Positions 17,734-27,957 of a DNA stretch of 64,000 nt are shown piece by piece. The stretch comes from Halomonas sp. 54_146. Its GTDB lineage: Bacteria; Pseudomonadota; Gammaproteobacteria; Pseudomonadales; Halomonadaceae. A program made the position numbers and the translations under genes. The stretch's first letter is position 1; each line of letters opens with the position of its first letter. The DNA lies in the NCBI RefSeq assembly GCF_001507855.1, contig NZ_LGEN01000006.1:52411-116410 (forward strand), given 5' to 3'. Under the pieces are notes generated by a model that saw only the letters and a list, made by a program, of their open reading frames with translations, ran no database searches and was not told where the DNA came from.

Positions 17734-19140
17734 ATGAACGCACAGCCTGTACCCGCTTCGATTTTTCGCGCCTATGATATTCGCGGTATCGTGGATGACA
17801 CGCTCACAGAAGAGACCGTCGAAATGATCGGGCGGGCTGTCGGTTCTGAAGCCGCTGCGCGGGGCGAGTCCAGCGTGGTCGTCGCCCGCGACGGTCGCCT
17901 TTCTGGCGTTCGGCTACAAGCGGCGCTAATACGCGGCCTTAGCGCTGCAGGGCGCGATGTTATCGACATCGGCATGGTGCCCACCCCCGTGCTCTACTTT
18001 GCTACCCACATTTTGCAAGGCACCCAATCAGGCGTGATGGTCACCGGCAGCCATAACCCGCCTGACTATAACGGCTTTAAAATTGTGCTGAATGGCGAAA
18101 CGCTGTCTGGCGATGCGATTACCGCCCTGTTTGAGCGCATTCAGTCCGGCAATCTGCTCAATAACGTAGACAGTGGCCAAGGCAGCGTTACCCAACAAGA
18201 TGTTCGTGACACCTATTTAGCGCGTATTTTAAGCGATGTTCGCATCAATAGGCCCATCAAAGCCGTGGTTGACTGCGGCAATGGCGTGGCAGGCGAACTT
18301 GGCCCTCAGCTGCTGGCGCGGTTAGGTATTGATACCATCCCGCTGTTTGCGGAAATTGACGGCCATTTTCCCAACCACCACCCAGACCCCGGCAAGCCAG
18401 AAAATATGCAGGACCTGATCCGCAAAGTCCGCGAAACCAATGCGGATATTGGCCTTGCCTTCGACGGGGATGGCGACCGCCTAGGCGTTGTTACGCCCAC
18501 GGGCAAGCTGATTTTTCCTGACCATCTGCTGATGGTATTTGCCACCGATATGCTGTCTCGCCAGCCCGGCGCCAAGGTCATTTTTGATATTAAGTGCACC
18601 GGCAACTTGGTCAAAGTGATTAGTGATGCAGGCGGCGAGCCAGAAATGTGGCGTACCGGGCACTCGCTGATCAAAGCGCGCATGAAGGAGACCAGCGCGC
18701 AGCTTGCTGGTGAGATGAGCGGGCATATTTTTTTCCAGGAACGCTGGTATGGGTTTGACGATGGGCTTTACGCCGCCGCTCGGCTAGTAGAAATTCTGGC
18801 CAACCAGGCTGACGATGCCGATACTTTTTTTGCCAGTTTCCCCCAAGATATTGGCACTCCGGAAATTAATATTGCGGTTAGTGAAGACAACAAATTTTCT
18901 CTAGTCGATAAGCTTGCTCGCGAGGGCGACTTCGGAGAAGGTATCAAAACCACCTTAGATGGCATTCGCGTCGACTATGCCGATGGCTGGGGGCTGTGCA
19001 GGGCTTCCAACACGACACCTTCGCTAGTCATGCGCTTTGAAGGTAAGGATGCTGCTGCATTAGCGCGCATCAGAACGGTGTTTAATACCGCGCTACAGCG
19101 CGTTGCGCCAGAACTTAAGCTCCCCATCGAAGGTAGCTAA
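17734..19140 (+). CDS. algC: Phosphomannomutase/phosphoglucomutase
   Basis: A 468-aa alpha-D-phosphohexomutase of the AlgC type (P. aeruginosa 463). It interconverts hexose 1- and 6-phosphates for LPS and exopolysaccharide precursors. Catalytic phosphoserine loop TGSHNPPDYNG (S106), metal loop DGDGDRLG, sugar-binding GEMSGHIFF, and phosphate-binding RASNTTPSLVMRFE near the C-terminus. ATG 17734 (MNAQPVPASIFRAYDIRG) was chosen; upstream codons overlap dut and the repeat. The coaBC-dut-algC-argB order matches Pseudomonas. Confidence 0.95.
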   Translation: MNAQPVPASIFRAYDIRGIVDDTLTEETVEMIGRAVGSEAAARGESSVVVARDGRLSGVRLQAALIRGLSAAGRDVIDIGMVPTPVLYFATHILQGTQSGVMVTGSHNPPDYNGFKIVLNGETLSGDAITALFERIQSGNLLNNVDSGQGSVTQQDVRDTYLARILSDVRINRPIKAVVDCGNGVAGELGPQLLARLGIDTIPLFAEIDGHFPNHHPDPGKPENMQDLIRKVRETNADIGLAFDGDGDRLGVVTPTGKLIFPDHLLMVFATDMLSRQPGAKVIFDIKCTGNLVKVISDAGGEPEMWRTGHSLIKARMKETSAQLAGEMSGHIFFQERWYGFDDGLYAAARLVEILANQADDADTFFASFPQDIGTPEINIAVSEDNKFSLVDKLAREGDFGEGIKTTLDGIRVDYADGWGLCRASNTTPSLVMRFEGKDAAALARIRTVFNTALQRVAPELKLPIEGS

Positions 19141-19151
19141 GCGCTGGCCAA

Positions 19152-20129
<978 letters not shown>

Positions 20130-20148
20130 CCGCGACGGAGGGCACGTC

Positions 20149-20757
20149 ATGAGCGAAGATCAAAAACCTCGCCGCCGCGAGCAGATTCTTCAGGCATTGG
20201 CATTAATGCTTGAGGAAGACAGCGGCAAGCGGATCACCACTGCCGCCCTCGCCCGCCAGGTAGGCGTCTCAGAAGCGGCACTCTACCGCCACTTCCCCAG
20301 CAAAGCGCGTATGTTTGAAGGGTTAATCGACTTTATTGAAGAGAGCATATTTGCCCGTATTACGCGCATTTTAGAAGAGGTACCCGATGCGACTGCGCGC
20401 TGCGGCACTATCTTAGCGCTGCTGCTTGGCTTTGCTGAAAAAAATCCAGGGCTGGCACGGGTAATGGGAGGCGACGTGCTTACCGGTGAAACGGCCCGGC
20501 TACGCCAGCGTATTCACCAGCTGTTTGAACGCCTGGAGCTACAGCTCAAGCAAATTCTGCGGGAGGCCGAACTGCGCGAAGGGCTACGCCCTACCATTCC
20601 CGCTTCTGCCGCCGCTAATTTGCTAACAGCGCAGGCTGAGGGGCGGATTTCACAGTATGTGCGTAGCGACTTCAAAAGCCTGCCTACCGAGCATTGGGAA
20701 GACCAGTGGTCGCTGCTATCTGCACAGCTGCTGCGCACCGTGGCACAGCCTGCTTAA
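20149..20757 (+). CDS. slmA: Nucleoid occlusion factor SlmA
   Basis: A 202-aa TetR-fold DNA-binding protein. The N-terminal HTH (RRREQILQALALMLEEDSGKRITTAALARQVGVSEAALYRHFPSKARMFE, here in parts) has the SlmA signature GKRITTAALARQVGVSEAA. SlmA binds chromosomal SBS sites and blocks FtsZ assembly over the nucleoid. ATG 20149 follows a GGAGGG Shine-Dalgarno; the frame open 10 codons upstream overlaps argB. It follows argB by 19 bp. Confidence 0.93.
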   Translation: MSEDQKPRRREQILQALALMLEEDSGKRITTAALARQVGVSEAALYRHFPSKARMFEGLIDFIEESIFARITRILEEVPDATARCGTILALLLGFAEKNPGLARVMGGDVLTGETARLRQRIHQLFERLELQLKQILREAELREGLRPTIPASAAANLLTAQAEGRISQYVRSDFKSLPTEHWEDQWSLLSAQLLRTVAQPA

Positions 20758-20821
20758 CCCACAGCCTGTACCGCCTTCGCCTTTCCCGGTCAAAAAAAAC
20801 TGTCACAAAAAAACAGCCACA

Positions 20822-20857
20822 AAAAAACCGGCGCTTTTTAACCAAGGCCGGTTTTTT
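20822..20857. terminator. Bidirectional terminator between slmA and rpoH
   Basis: Perfect 11-bp arms aaaaaaccggc (20822-20832) and gccggtttttt (20847-20857) with a 14-base loop. T-runs face both directions, so the hairpin serves the convergent genes slmA and rpoH. Confidence 0.85.
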
Positions 20858-20933
20858 GTGGCTAGACATAACAGCTGTTAAAACCAGTGCTGTTAAAGCT
20901 GCTGCTGAAACTAGTGCTTGCTGTTAAAACAAA

Positions 20934-21800
20934 TTAGGCAGCAAGCGTGTCGCCCATTTTCTGGCGCAGTTTTTTCATGGCATTTTTTTCGAGCTGACGA
21001 ATGCGCTCGGCACTAACGCCATACACATCGGCAAGGTCATGCAGCGTTTCTTTACTGTCTGCCAGCCAACGGCGCTGCAGGATGTCCCGCGAACGCTCGT
21101 CAAGCCCTTCAAGCGCAAGGTGCAGCCGGCGCGTTGCGTCTTCCTCAAAGTTGCTGTCTTCCAGCTGCGCGGCAGGGTCTGAAGCGGCATCGTCAAGAAA
21201 ATGCACCGGCGCTTGGTAGGTGCTGTCTTCGTCATCGCTTGGCGAACCGTCAAAACCTGCGTCGTAGGAAGAGAGCCGCCCCTCCATGTCGCGTACTACT
21301 TCCGGCTTCACATCGAGGTCTTTGGCAATGGCAGCCACTTCGTCGTTGTTCAGCCACGCTAAGCGTTTTTTCGCACTGCGTAGATTAAAGAACAGCTTCC
21401 GCTGGGCTTTGGTCGTGGCGATTTTAACAATCCGCCAGTTGCGCAGTACAAACTCGTGAATTTCCGCTTTGATCCAGTGCACCGCAAAAGAAACGAGGCG
21501 AACCCCCTGATTAGGGTCGAAACGCTTAACGGCTTTCATCAAGCCGACGTTACCTTCTTGAATCAAATCCGCTTGCGGCAGCCCGTAACCCGAGTAGCTG
21601 CGCGCGATATATACCACAAAGCGCAAATGCGACAATACCAAACGCCGAGCGGCTTCAAGGTCGCCTTCATCATAAAGACGATAAGCAAGATCGCGCTCTT
21701 CGTCAGCCGTTAATACCGAAATTCCATTGACCGCGCGGATATAACCGCCGAGATCGCCGCCTGGTGAAAGTTGCCCCACCGGTAGAAGACTAGTGCTCAT
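20934..21800 (-). CDS. rpoH: RNA polymerase heat-shock sigma factor (sigma32)
   Basis: RpoH, 288 aa (E. coli 284). Region 2 has [65 protein letters not shown] (seen as consecutive motifs). The RpoH box QRKLFFNLR follows. Region 4 HTH is [28 protein letters not shown] at 21798-21800 is preferred over the upstream ATG at 21827, because GGGGAG (21811-21816) is correctly spaced only for the former. As in E. coli, rpoH is next to ftsX-ftsE-ftsY on the same strand. Confidence 0.96.
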   Translation of the reverse strand: MSTSLLPVGQLSPGGDLGGYIRAVNGISVLTADEERDLAYRLYDEGDLEAARRLVLSHLRFVVYIARSYSGYGLPQADLIQEGNVGLMKAVKRFDPNQGVRLVSFAVHWIKAEIHEFVLRNWRIVKIATTKAQRKLFFNLRSAKKRLAWLNNDEVAAIAKDLDVKPEVVRDMEGRLSSYDAGFDGSPSDDEDSTYQAPVHFLDDAASDPAAQLEDSNFEEDATRRLHLALEGLDERSRDILQRRWLADSKETLHDLADVYGVSAERIRQLEKNAMKKLRQKMGDTLAA

Positions 21801-21988
21801 GTGCAGGTGGTCTCCCCTGTAACCCATCGTGGTTGACGTAGCACGTTATTAACAAACCATCGCTACTATTAATAACTTATCGCTGAATAATTAAAACTTA
21901 AGACCCAATTACATAGATTAAGTTCACGCAAAAACTGCCATGGCAATGTGTTTAGCGGGTGATGGATGAGCTCAATCAGCAATGGCCC

Positions 21989-22012
21989 CACACCCAGCCT
22001 CACACCCAGTTA
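21989..22012. repeat. 12-bp tandem duplication just after the ftsX stop
   Basis: cacacccagcct (21989-22000) and cacacccagtta (22001-22012), ending 2 bp from the ftsX stop codon at 22015-22017. Confidence 0.75.
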
Positions 22013-22014
22013 AA

Positions 22015-23049
22015 TCATCTTGGACGCATACTTGAGAGGTGGCGAGTAACCGCCATCCAAGCGCCCAACCATCCTAATAGTGTACTGCAAGATAGCAGAA
22101 TTGTAGAGCCTGTCACATCGAGTTGAGGCATGGAAAAACTCGCACCATAGCTTGCAGCTAGTGCAGCAACCGGCAGGGAAAGCCAATGGTTACCTACGCC
22201 CAATAAGCCCAATGCTAAAAGCCCGCCACCCAAGCCATACCAAGCACCGCTATACAGAAAAGGCCGCCTTACAAACGCGTGGGTCGCGCCAATCAGCATG
22301 ACCACTTCAATCTCTCGGCGGCGGCTTTCGACCGACAAGCGAATGGTATTGCCGACGACCAACAAAACACCTAAACCAAATAGCACCCCCAGAGCCAGCG
22401 CAACTCGCCGCCCTAGTTCGGCCAAGTTGCGTAGCCGCTCCACCCAGGCTAAATCAACCCGCACTTCATCCACCCCTGAAAACGCCTCAAGGGTGTTGGC
22501 CAATTGCTGCATGGCAGCCGGGTCAACGTTTGCTGGGCGCACCACAATGCTGATGGGCAATGGATTGTTCTCAAGCCCCGCCAAGGCGTCATCAAGGCCT
22601 AAAGCCTGCTGAAAGTCTGCCATGCCCTGCTCAGCGCTGATCAACTGCGTTTCAAGTACGCTTTGTTCGGCGTTAACCGCCTCTTCGATACGCAGCGCCT
22701 GGGCCTCATCAGCGGCCAATTCCAGATAAACCGTAAGGGTGGCGCTTTCATCAAGCTCCGCGTCCAGCAGGCGAGCGCTATCCAGGGTTAACCACAGTGC
22801 GGCTGGCAGCACTAGCGCAATGGCAATGGCCAGCATGGTTAACAGGTTGCCAATCGGGTAACGCACCAGCCGCTGAAAGCTGTCCCACGCCATGCTGCGG
22901 TGATGACGCCCCCAGGCACGCAGGCGGCTGACAAAGCGCGTTTGCTGCGATCTAGCCCCCCGAGGTGCGGCTTTATCGACCGCCGTTTTCTTCGCTGAGG
23001 TGTTTAACGCCGATCCCTGGCGACGTTTTGGCGTTGTGGATGGCTTCAT
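22015..23049 (-). CDS. ftsX: Cell division protein FtsX
   Basis: 344 aa, the ABC-type permease partner of FtsE. FtsEX couples divisome assembly to activation of periplasmic peptidoglycan hydrolases. A basic cytoplasmic N-terminal tail (about 70 residues) is followed by a first TM (LLTMLAIAIALVLPAALWLTL), a periplasmic domain with ATLTVYLELAAD, and three C-terminal TMs (VALALGVLFGLGVLLVVGNTIRL and others). It overlaps ftsE by 4 bp. Confidence 0.95.
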   Translation of the reverse strand: MKPSTTPKRRQGSALNTSAKKTAVDKAAPRGARSQQTRFVSRLRAWGRHHRSMAWDSFQRLVRYPIGNLLTMLAIAIALVLPAALWLTLDSARLLDAELDESATLTVYLELAADEAQALRIEEAVNAEQSVLETQLISAEQGMADFQQALGLDDALAGLENNPLPISIVVRPANVDPAAMQQLANTLEAFSGVDEVRVDLAWVERLRNLAELGRRVALALGVLFGLGVLLVVGNTIRLSVESRRREIEVVMLIGATHAFVRRPFLYSGAWYGLGGGLLALGLLGVGNHWLSLPVAALAASYGASFSMPQLDVTGSTILLSCSTLLGWLGAWMAVTRHLSSMRPR

Positions 23050-23714
23050 ACCGCACCCTCGTCGGCCACCAGGCGGCCATCGCTTAACCGCAGAATACGG
23101 TGGCGCAGCCGAGCAATCAGGGCCAAGTCGTGGCTGGCAATCATCACCGTGGTACCAATCCGATTAAAGTCTTCAAACAGCGCCATGATATCCGCCGACA
23201 GCTGCGGGTCCAGGTTGCCTGTGGGTTCGTCTGCAAGCAGTAACGCCGGTTTATTGACCACCGCCCGGGCGATACCAACACGCTGCTGTTCACCGCCGGA
23301 AAGCTCTATGGGCAGCGCTTTTTCACGGTGCAACAGCCCGACCTTATCCAACGCGGCACGCACTCGGCGGGCAGATTCACGGGGTTCGACACCCTGAATT
23401 TCCAGTGGCAGTGAGACATTATGAAAAATACTGCGGTCAAAGAGCAGCTGATGATCCTGAAAGACCACCCCGATTTGGCGTCGATAAAAAGGCACTTGGC
23501 TGGCGTGCAGTTGGGCAATATCGTGCCCAGCGACGACCACCCGGCCTCGGCTGGGCTTTTCAAGGCGCATCACTAAGCGTAGTAACGAACTTTTGCCCGC
23601 CCCCGAGTGGCCGGTAAGAAACACCATCTCGCCCCGGGCGATACGAAAATTAAGATGCGCCAGCGCTTCAAAGCGGCCGCCATAGCGTTTTCCCACATGC
23701 TCAAAAGCGATCAT
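23046..23714 (-). CDS. ftsE: Cell division ATP-binding protein FtsE
   Basis: A 222-aa ABC ATPase. Walker A GHSGAGKS (G35-S42), Q-loop [10 protein letters not shown], signature [14 protein letters not shown], Walker [14 protein letters not shown]-loop ASHD. FtsE-type N-terminus [13 protein letters not shown]. It overlaps ftsX (downstream) and ftsY (upstream) by 4 bp each, a tightly coupled ftsY-ftsE-ftsX operon. Confidence 0.97.
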   Translation of the reverse strand: MIAFEHVGKRYGGRFEALAHLNFRIARGEMVFLTGHSGAGKSSLLRLVMRLEKPSRGRVVVAGHDIAQLHASQVPFYRRQIGVVFQDHQLLFDRSIFHNVSLPLEIQGVEPRESARRVRAALDKVGLLHREKALPIELSGGEQQRVGIARAVVNKPALLLADEPTGNLDPQLSADIMALFEDFNRIGTTVMIASHDLALIARLRHRILRLSDGRLVADEGAV

Positions 23715-25132
23715 GCGTTGCCATCATCCCCTTGGCGATCAAACAGCGCATGGACAAAATCATTCGCCTCAAAGGGGCGCAGGTCGTCGATACCCTCGCC
23801 AACCCCAATAAAACGAATCGGTAAGGCCAACTGTTTGGCCAGCGCGAAAATAATGCCGCCTTTCGCGGTGCCATCTAGCTTGGTTAGGGTAATACCGCTG
23901 ACCGGCACAGCATCATTAAAGGTACTCGCTTGGGAAATAGCGTTTTGGCCGGTGCCCGCATCCAGCACCAGCATGACTTCGTGCGGTGCCGTTTTATCCA
24001 GCTTCTGCATGACCCGGTGCACTTTTTTCAGCTCTTCCATCAGGTGGCTTTTGTTGTGCAAGCGGCCAGCGGTGTCGGCAATCAACACATCAACGCCGCG
24101 CGCTTTGGCAGCCGCGACCGCGTCAAAAATGACCGATGCGCTGTCGGCACCGGTATGCTGAGCAATCACCGGCACGTGGTTGCGCTCGCCCCATACTTTA
24201 AGCTGCTCAACGGCGGCGGCACGGAAGGTATCACCGGCGGCCAACATGACGCTTTTGCCCTCACGCTGAAAGCGCTGGGTAAGCTTACCGATGGTGGTGG
24301 TTTTGCCCACCCCATTCACGCCCACCACCAAAATAACAAAGGGGCCACTGCCCTCTTTATCGAGCGAGCGTTTCTCAATCTCCAGCGGCTTAGCGACCGG
24401 TGCCAGCATCGTGGCAAGTTCTTCCTGCAAGCCGCGATAAAGCGCTTCAGGGTTATTTAACTCTTTACGGGAGACGCGCGCTTCCAGGCGCTCAATGATA
24501 TCCGTGGTTGCTTCAATACCCACATCAGCCAACAGCAGCTGGGTTTCCAAATCCTCAAGCAGCTCATCATCAATCTGCTTTTTACCTAAAAACAGATCAG
24601 CGATACCGTCGGTCAAATTGGCGCGGGTTTTCCCCAGTCCCGATTTGATGCGCGCAAACCAGCCTTTTGGCTCGCCTTGCTGGTCACCTTTCTTGGCAAC
24701 TGGCTTTTCCTGTAACGCAGGGCGAGGCGCTGTTTCGCGTACTGGTTCTGGCTCGGCTATCGGTTCTGGCTTGGCTATCGGCTCTGGTTCGGCTACCGGC
24801 TCTGGTTCGGCTACCGGCTCTGGTTCGGCTATCGGCTCTGGTTCAATGATCGGCTCTGGAGCGGGCTCTGGTTCTGGAGCGGCGGGCTCTGCTGGCTCAG
24901 GTTTAGGCGCAGAAACAGGCTCAGGCGTTGGCGGTGCCTGTTCAAATTTTTCAGCCTCCGATTTTTCAGGGGCTGGGCTGCTAGGCGGCGTTTCAGGCAC
25001 CTCAATGTTCGGCTCCTCAATGTTCGGCTCCTCAGCACCAGTGTCTTGAGGCTGCTTTTCAAGGCGCGGATCGTCATTTTGTGGCGTCTGCTTTGGATCG
25101 TGCTTGTTCTTGCGTTTAAAAAAACCAAACAT
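23711..25132 (-). CDS. ftsY: Signal recognition particle receptor FtsY
   Basis: 473 aa. The SRP receptor GTPase at the inner membrane; partner of Ffh (46407-47834). Basic start ([15 protein letters not shown]), then a long acidic Pro/Glu-rich A domain (about 20-140) with tandem [12 protein letters not shown] repeats. The N domain is followed by the G domain with [14 protein letters not shown] (G1), [16 protein letters not shown] (G3) and [10 protein letters not shown] (G4 region). The A domain mediates membrane association in E. coli. First gene of ftsY-ftsE-ftsX. Confidence 0.97.
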   Translation of the reverse strand: MFGFFKRKNKHDPKQTPQNDDPRLEKQPQDTGAEEPNIEEPNIEVPETPPSSPAPEKSEAEKFEQAPPTPEPVSAPKPEPAEPAAPEPEPAPEPIIEPEPIAEPEPVAEPEPVAEPEPIAKPEPIAEPEPVRETAPRPALQEKPVAKKGDQQGEPKGWFARIKSGLGKTRANLTDGIADLFLGKKQIDDELLEDLETQLLLADVGIEATTDIIERLEARVSRKELNNPEALYRGLQEELATMLAPVAKPLEIEKRSLDKEGSGPFVILVVGVNGVGKTTTIGKLTQRFQREGKSVMLAAGDTFRAAAVEQLKVWGERNHVPVIAQHTGADSASVIFDAVAAAKARGVDVLIADTAGRLHNKSHLMEELKKVHRVMQKLDKTAPHEVMLVLDAGTGQNAISQASTFNDAVPVSGITLTKLDGTAKGGIIFALAKQLALPIRFIGVGEGIDDLRPFEANDFVHALFDRQGDDGNA

Positions 25133-25222
25133 GAGTGTTATCCGACATAAAAAGTGAACATTAGGCTCATCCTACCACTGCAGGCAGAGACTTTGGATAA
25201 GCAGCCCGCTACAATCCGTTTC

Positions 25223-25867
25223 ATGACACGACAACGCCCCCCTCGATCATCCGCTTCCCGCCGCGCACCTGCTCAGCGGGTTAGAAAACCTGCTGGCAAG
25301 CCGGTTGGTAAGCCAGTTGGCAAACTACGCATTATCGGCGGTGAATTCCGCCGCCGACAGCTACCCGTGCTGGATAGCCCCGGCCTGCGCCCAACACCCG
25401 ACCGGGTGCGTGAGACGCTGTTCAATTGGCTTGGGCAGCAGCTTTTCGGCCAGCACGTGCTTGACCTATTTGCCGGCACCGGCGCGCTGGGCATTGAAGC
25501 GCTTTCGCGCGGGGCAGCGTTTGTTGATTTTGTCGAGCGCGACCCGCGAGTGTCAGCGCAGCTGTCGGCCAATCTTGAACTGCTTAATATTAGCTCAAGC
25601 GCGGTGCATATTAACGATGTTCAGGCCTACCTAACACGCCCTGCAACGCCGTATGCGTTGGTATTTCTCGACCCCCCCTTTCATCAGGAATTAGCCGCGC
25701 CCTGCTGCTTGGCGTTGGAAAACGGCGGCTGGCTAACCGATGAAGCGATGATTTATCTTGAAACCGAGACATCGCTGGCACCCAATGTGCCCGCCAACTG
25801 GCAGTTACATCGCGAAACGCAGGCGGGCGAAAGCACCGCACGGCTTTATCAACGACACGGTCAATGA
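25223..25867 (+). CDS. rsmD: 16S rRNA (guanine966-N2)-methyltransferase
   Basis: A 214-aa RsmD. A basic, repetitive N-terminus (RKPAGKPVGKPVGKLRIIGG) precedes the methyltransferase fold: DLFAGTGALGIEALSRGA (SAM loop), FVERDPR and the catalytic LVFLDPPFH (DPPF). The start is ATG 25223; the frame is open 23 codons earlier but upstream codons are not conserved-looking. Divergent from ftsY, as in E. coli. Confidence 0.94.
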   Translation: MTRQRPPRSSASRRAPAQRVRKPAGKPVGKPVGKLRIIGGEFRRRQLPVLDSPGLRPTPDRVRETLFNWLGQQLFGQHVLDLFAGTGALGIEALSRGAAFVDFVERDPRVSAQLSANLELLNISSSAVHINDVQAYLTRPATPYALVFLDPPFHQELAAPCCLALENGGWLTDEAMIYLETETSLAPNVPANWQLHRETQAGESTARLYQRHGQ

Positions 25868-25890
25868 CACCGTCAACAAGCCCTATCAAC
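25854..25890. repeat. 12-bp tandem duplication across the rsmD stop codon
   Basis: gacacggtcaat (25854-25865), gacaccgtcaac (25866-25877) and a diverged aagccctatcaac (25878-25890). The rsmD TGA spans the junction of the first two units (25865-25867). The rest of the gap to zapB (25891-26073) shows only a weak GC hairpin at 25938-25956. Confidence 0.75.
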
Positions 25891-26073
25891 AAGACTATCT
25901 ACAGCGCTAGCAACAACAATTGCCATAAACAGCGCTTGCCGCCACGCAGTGGTGGCGTTACGCTCGCTTTATTGCCCTACTGATAAGCTTTTTGCGATAA
26001 GCGTTTGCTGGCTTTTGGCACTTATGGCTAGCTCTCGTTTTGTGAGTTCTTATTTTACTACTTGGAGTTATGC

Positions 26074-26268
26074 ATGAGCCTGGAACTGTTTAATCAGCTT
26101 GAACAAAAAGTCACTGACACCGTTGATGCGCTGGAAATGATGAAATTGGAAAATGAAGAGCTGCGCGGTGAAAACACCAAGCTGAAAGAAGAGCGTGAAG
26201 CGTGGGAACAGCGCCTTAACAGCCTGCTCGGCAAATTCGATAGCCTCGACGCATCTAGCAGCTCCTAA
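26074..26268 (+). CDS. zapB: Cell division protein ZapB
   Basis: A 64-aa, almost wholly coiled-coil protein (MSLELFNQLEQKVTDTVDAL, then EMMKLENEELRGENTKLKEE). Length and heptad pattern fit ZapB, a Z-ring associated factor that links FtsZ/ZapA to the Ter macrodomain protein MatP. ATG 26074 has TTGGAG upstream. The assignment rests on length and coiled-coil pattern, so a generic coiled-coil protein is the alternative. Confidence 0.8.
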   Translation: MSLELFNQLEQKVTDTVDALEMMKLENEELRGENTKLKEEREAWEQRLNSLLGKFDSLDASSSS

Positions 26269-26272
26269 CGGC

Positions 26273-26722
26273 TTACAGCAACCGAGACATCAGCAGCGCA
26301 TCCTCACGCCCAGCGGCGGCTTGCGACGGTAGCGGTGGGTAGTAGCCTTTGCGTCGCCCATCTTCGTGAAACCCACAGCGCTGGTAAAGCCGGATAGCGC
26401 TGTTATTACCCGCACGCACTTCCAGCAGCAGCCGCTCGCTGGCCCACTTTTCTGCTGTCGCAATCACTGCATCCATCAGCCCCCCGCCGGCTCCGCTTCG
26501 GCGGCATGTTGGGTGCACCCCGATCGCCTGCAGTTCGGCTTCAAACGGTAGCCGCGCCACAATGGCATAACCTTGCAGCTGCTCACCCTGCCAATAGCCC
26601 AGCACGCAGGTGTCTTGGCACGCCAGTGCTTCAAGCAATTGTGGGGCGCTGGCGCCGCTTTGCGCCTGTTCTTCAAGCGCCGTCAGCGGGGTCAAATCCT
26701 CGATAGTTAGCTCAGCGATCAT
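26273..26722 (-). CDS. rimI: Ribosomal protein S18 alanine N-acetyltransferase
   Basis: A 149-aa GNAT acetyltransferase. The acetyl-CoA site is IGVHPTCRRSGAGGGLMDAVI (QxxGxG-like RRSGAGG), followed by LEVRAGNNSAIRLYQRCGFHEDGRRKGYY, typical of RimI. It overlaps the 3' end of the upstream HolD-like gene by 11 bp, the same neighbour arrangement as holD-rimI in E. coli. Confidence 0.93.
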   Translation of the reverse strand: MIAELTIEDLTPLTALEEQAQSGASAPQLLEALACQDTCVLGYWQGEQLQGYAIVARLPFEAELQAIGVHPTCRRSGAGGGLMDAVIATAEKWASERLLLEVRAGNNSAIRLYQRCGFHEDGRRKGYYPPLPSQAAAGREDALLMSRLL

Positions 26723-27611
26723 CCGTTAGCCCAGCCGCCCACTGCTGGCCTAACGCCTGCAGTGCGGGCCAAAGGTCGCGCTTATTACTAGCACCTTCAA
26801 GCAGCGAGGCAAGCGCAGGCCCCTGCCACACAGGTAGCGAAAGCGTTTGGCTGTGTGCTTGGGTCACATCTAAGACACGACCCAACGTCGCTTGCTCAGC
26901 TCCTGAGTGGGTATCGGGCTCGACTTCCAACCCACCCCACCACAGCAGCCGCTCCAGCTTCCAATCTTGCCGGCTCGCTTGGCCAGCGATAAAAGCCGCC
27001 AAGCCCTCGCGGGCTTCATCAAGCGGGTCTTCCACAGCAAAGGCGTTAACCATTGGCGGCCAGGTAAAGCGCGTTACCTCAGGCAACGCACCCTGGTAAA
27101 TGCCCGCAGCATGAAGCAGGTTAGCCAGCAGACGCTGTTCAAGCACACTCATGTCACCCGCCTGCATCACCAGCCAGCGGCTATCGACACATAGGCAAGA
27201 CAGTGCAAACTTGAGTGGCTTGGCGGGCACTGTTTCAACGGCAGGAGTTACCTCCGGTTGCGTATTAGCCTGATCTGCTTGGCCATGTTTTTCTAAACCA
27301 GGCTTTTCTGAGCCCCGCTTATCTGAACTATGGGTTTCTTTGGCAAGCAGGGCGCGCACCGCCGAAGGCGAGGCAACCGCCGTATCTGGTTTTTGCGCCC
27401 CTGGTTTTCGCGCCTCTGAGGAAGCTCGCCTGGGTGCGGGGGCGTCGTCCAGCAATGCCTGCAGCCGCTCCCGTGGCGGCACAGAAGCAGGTTTCGCCTC
27501 TTCCCACTCACAGGCTTCAGTGGGCAGTGCATTAGGCAGTTGGTAGCGTGAAGCCCAGGCGGTAATGCCCATGGCGTCCAGGTAGTGGCGCCGAATAACT
27601 TCTTGATTCAC
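26712..27611 (-). CDS. HolD-like protein (candidate DNA polymerase III psi subunit)
   Basis: 299 aa from a GTG start overlapping the bolA stop (GTGA). The N-terminus RHYLDAMGITAWASRYQLP resembles the psi N-terminal segment (LGITQWSLR in E. coli) that contacts the clamp loader. A low-complexity Ser/Lys/Ala linker (about 50-125) follows, then a conserved-looking domain (KFALSCLCVDSRWLVMQAGD, then LLANLLHAAGIYQGALPEVTRFTWPPM). The rimI neighbour matches E. coli holD-rimI. The protein is about twice the length of E. coli psi (137 aa), so this is an inference from a short motif and synteny. A structural comparison would decide it. Confidence 0.5.
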   Translation of the reverse strand: MNQEVIRRHYLDAMGITAWASRYQLPNALPTEACEWEEAKPASVPPRERLQALLDDAPAPRRASSEARKPGAQKPDTAVASPSAVRALLAKETHSSDKRGSEKPGLEKHGQADQANTQPEVTPAVETVPAKPLKFALSCLCVDSRWLVMQAGDMSVLEQRLLANLLHAAGIYQGALPEVTRFTWPPMVNAFAVEDPLDEAREGLAAFIAGQASRQDWKLERLLWWGGLEVEPDTHSGAEQATLGRVLDVTQAHSQTLSLPVWQGPALASLLEGASNKRDLWPALQALGQQWAAGLTDDR

Positions 27612-27916
27612 TTGCCGCCGCCGTGGCAGTTAGGTGAATTAGGCCGCTCACCGCCGCGTGCCTGCCACTCGCTGGCGGTATAAAGATGCAGCGCCAGCGC
27701 ATGCACCGGGCCGGAAAGCTCATCGGCCAGCAGGGCATAAATTTGCTGGTGGCGCTTCACCGGCATCATGCCATCAAACGTGTCGCTCACCAGGGTCACT
27801 TTGAAGTGGGTTTCAGAGTTCGCCGGCACGTTGTGCATGTGGCTTTCGTTTTCAACCTGCAGCACGTCGGGTGCGAGTGCCGCTAACTTCTGCTCAATCT
27901 GTGTCTGCAGCGTCAT
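27608..27916 (-). CDS. bolA: BolA family protein
   Basis: 102 aa. The BolA fold has MHNVPANSETHFKVTLVSDTFDGMMPVKRHQQIYALLADEL and the conserved HALALHLYTASEW. BolA proteins pair with monothiol glutaredoxins in Fe-S cluster handling and can act as regulators. ATG 27914-27916 with an AGGAGAA Shine-Dalgarno. It overlaps the next gene by 4 bp. Confidence 0.94.
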   Translation of the reverse strand: MTLQTQIEQKLAALAPDVLQVENESHMHNVPANSETHFKVTLVSDTFDGMMPVKRHQQIYALLADELSGPVHALALHLYTASEWQARGGERPNSPNCHGGGK

Positions 27917-27957
27917 GGGGTTCTCCTTGAGATCACAAACTCATTAATTGTACGCGC

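Noticed and set aside
24495..25049. Plus-strand Ser/Gly repeat ORF opposite ftsY
   Set aside because: Mirror of the EPEP repeats of FtsY, low-complexity and without start signals.
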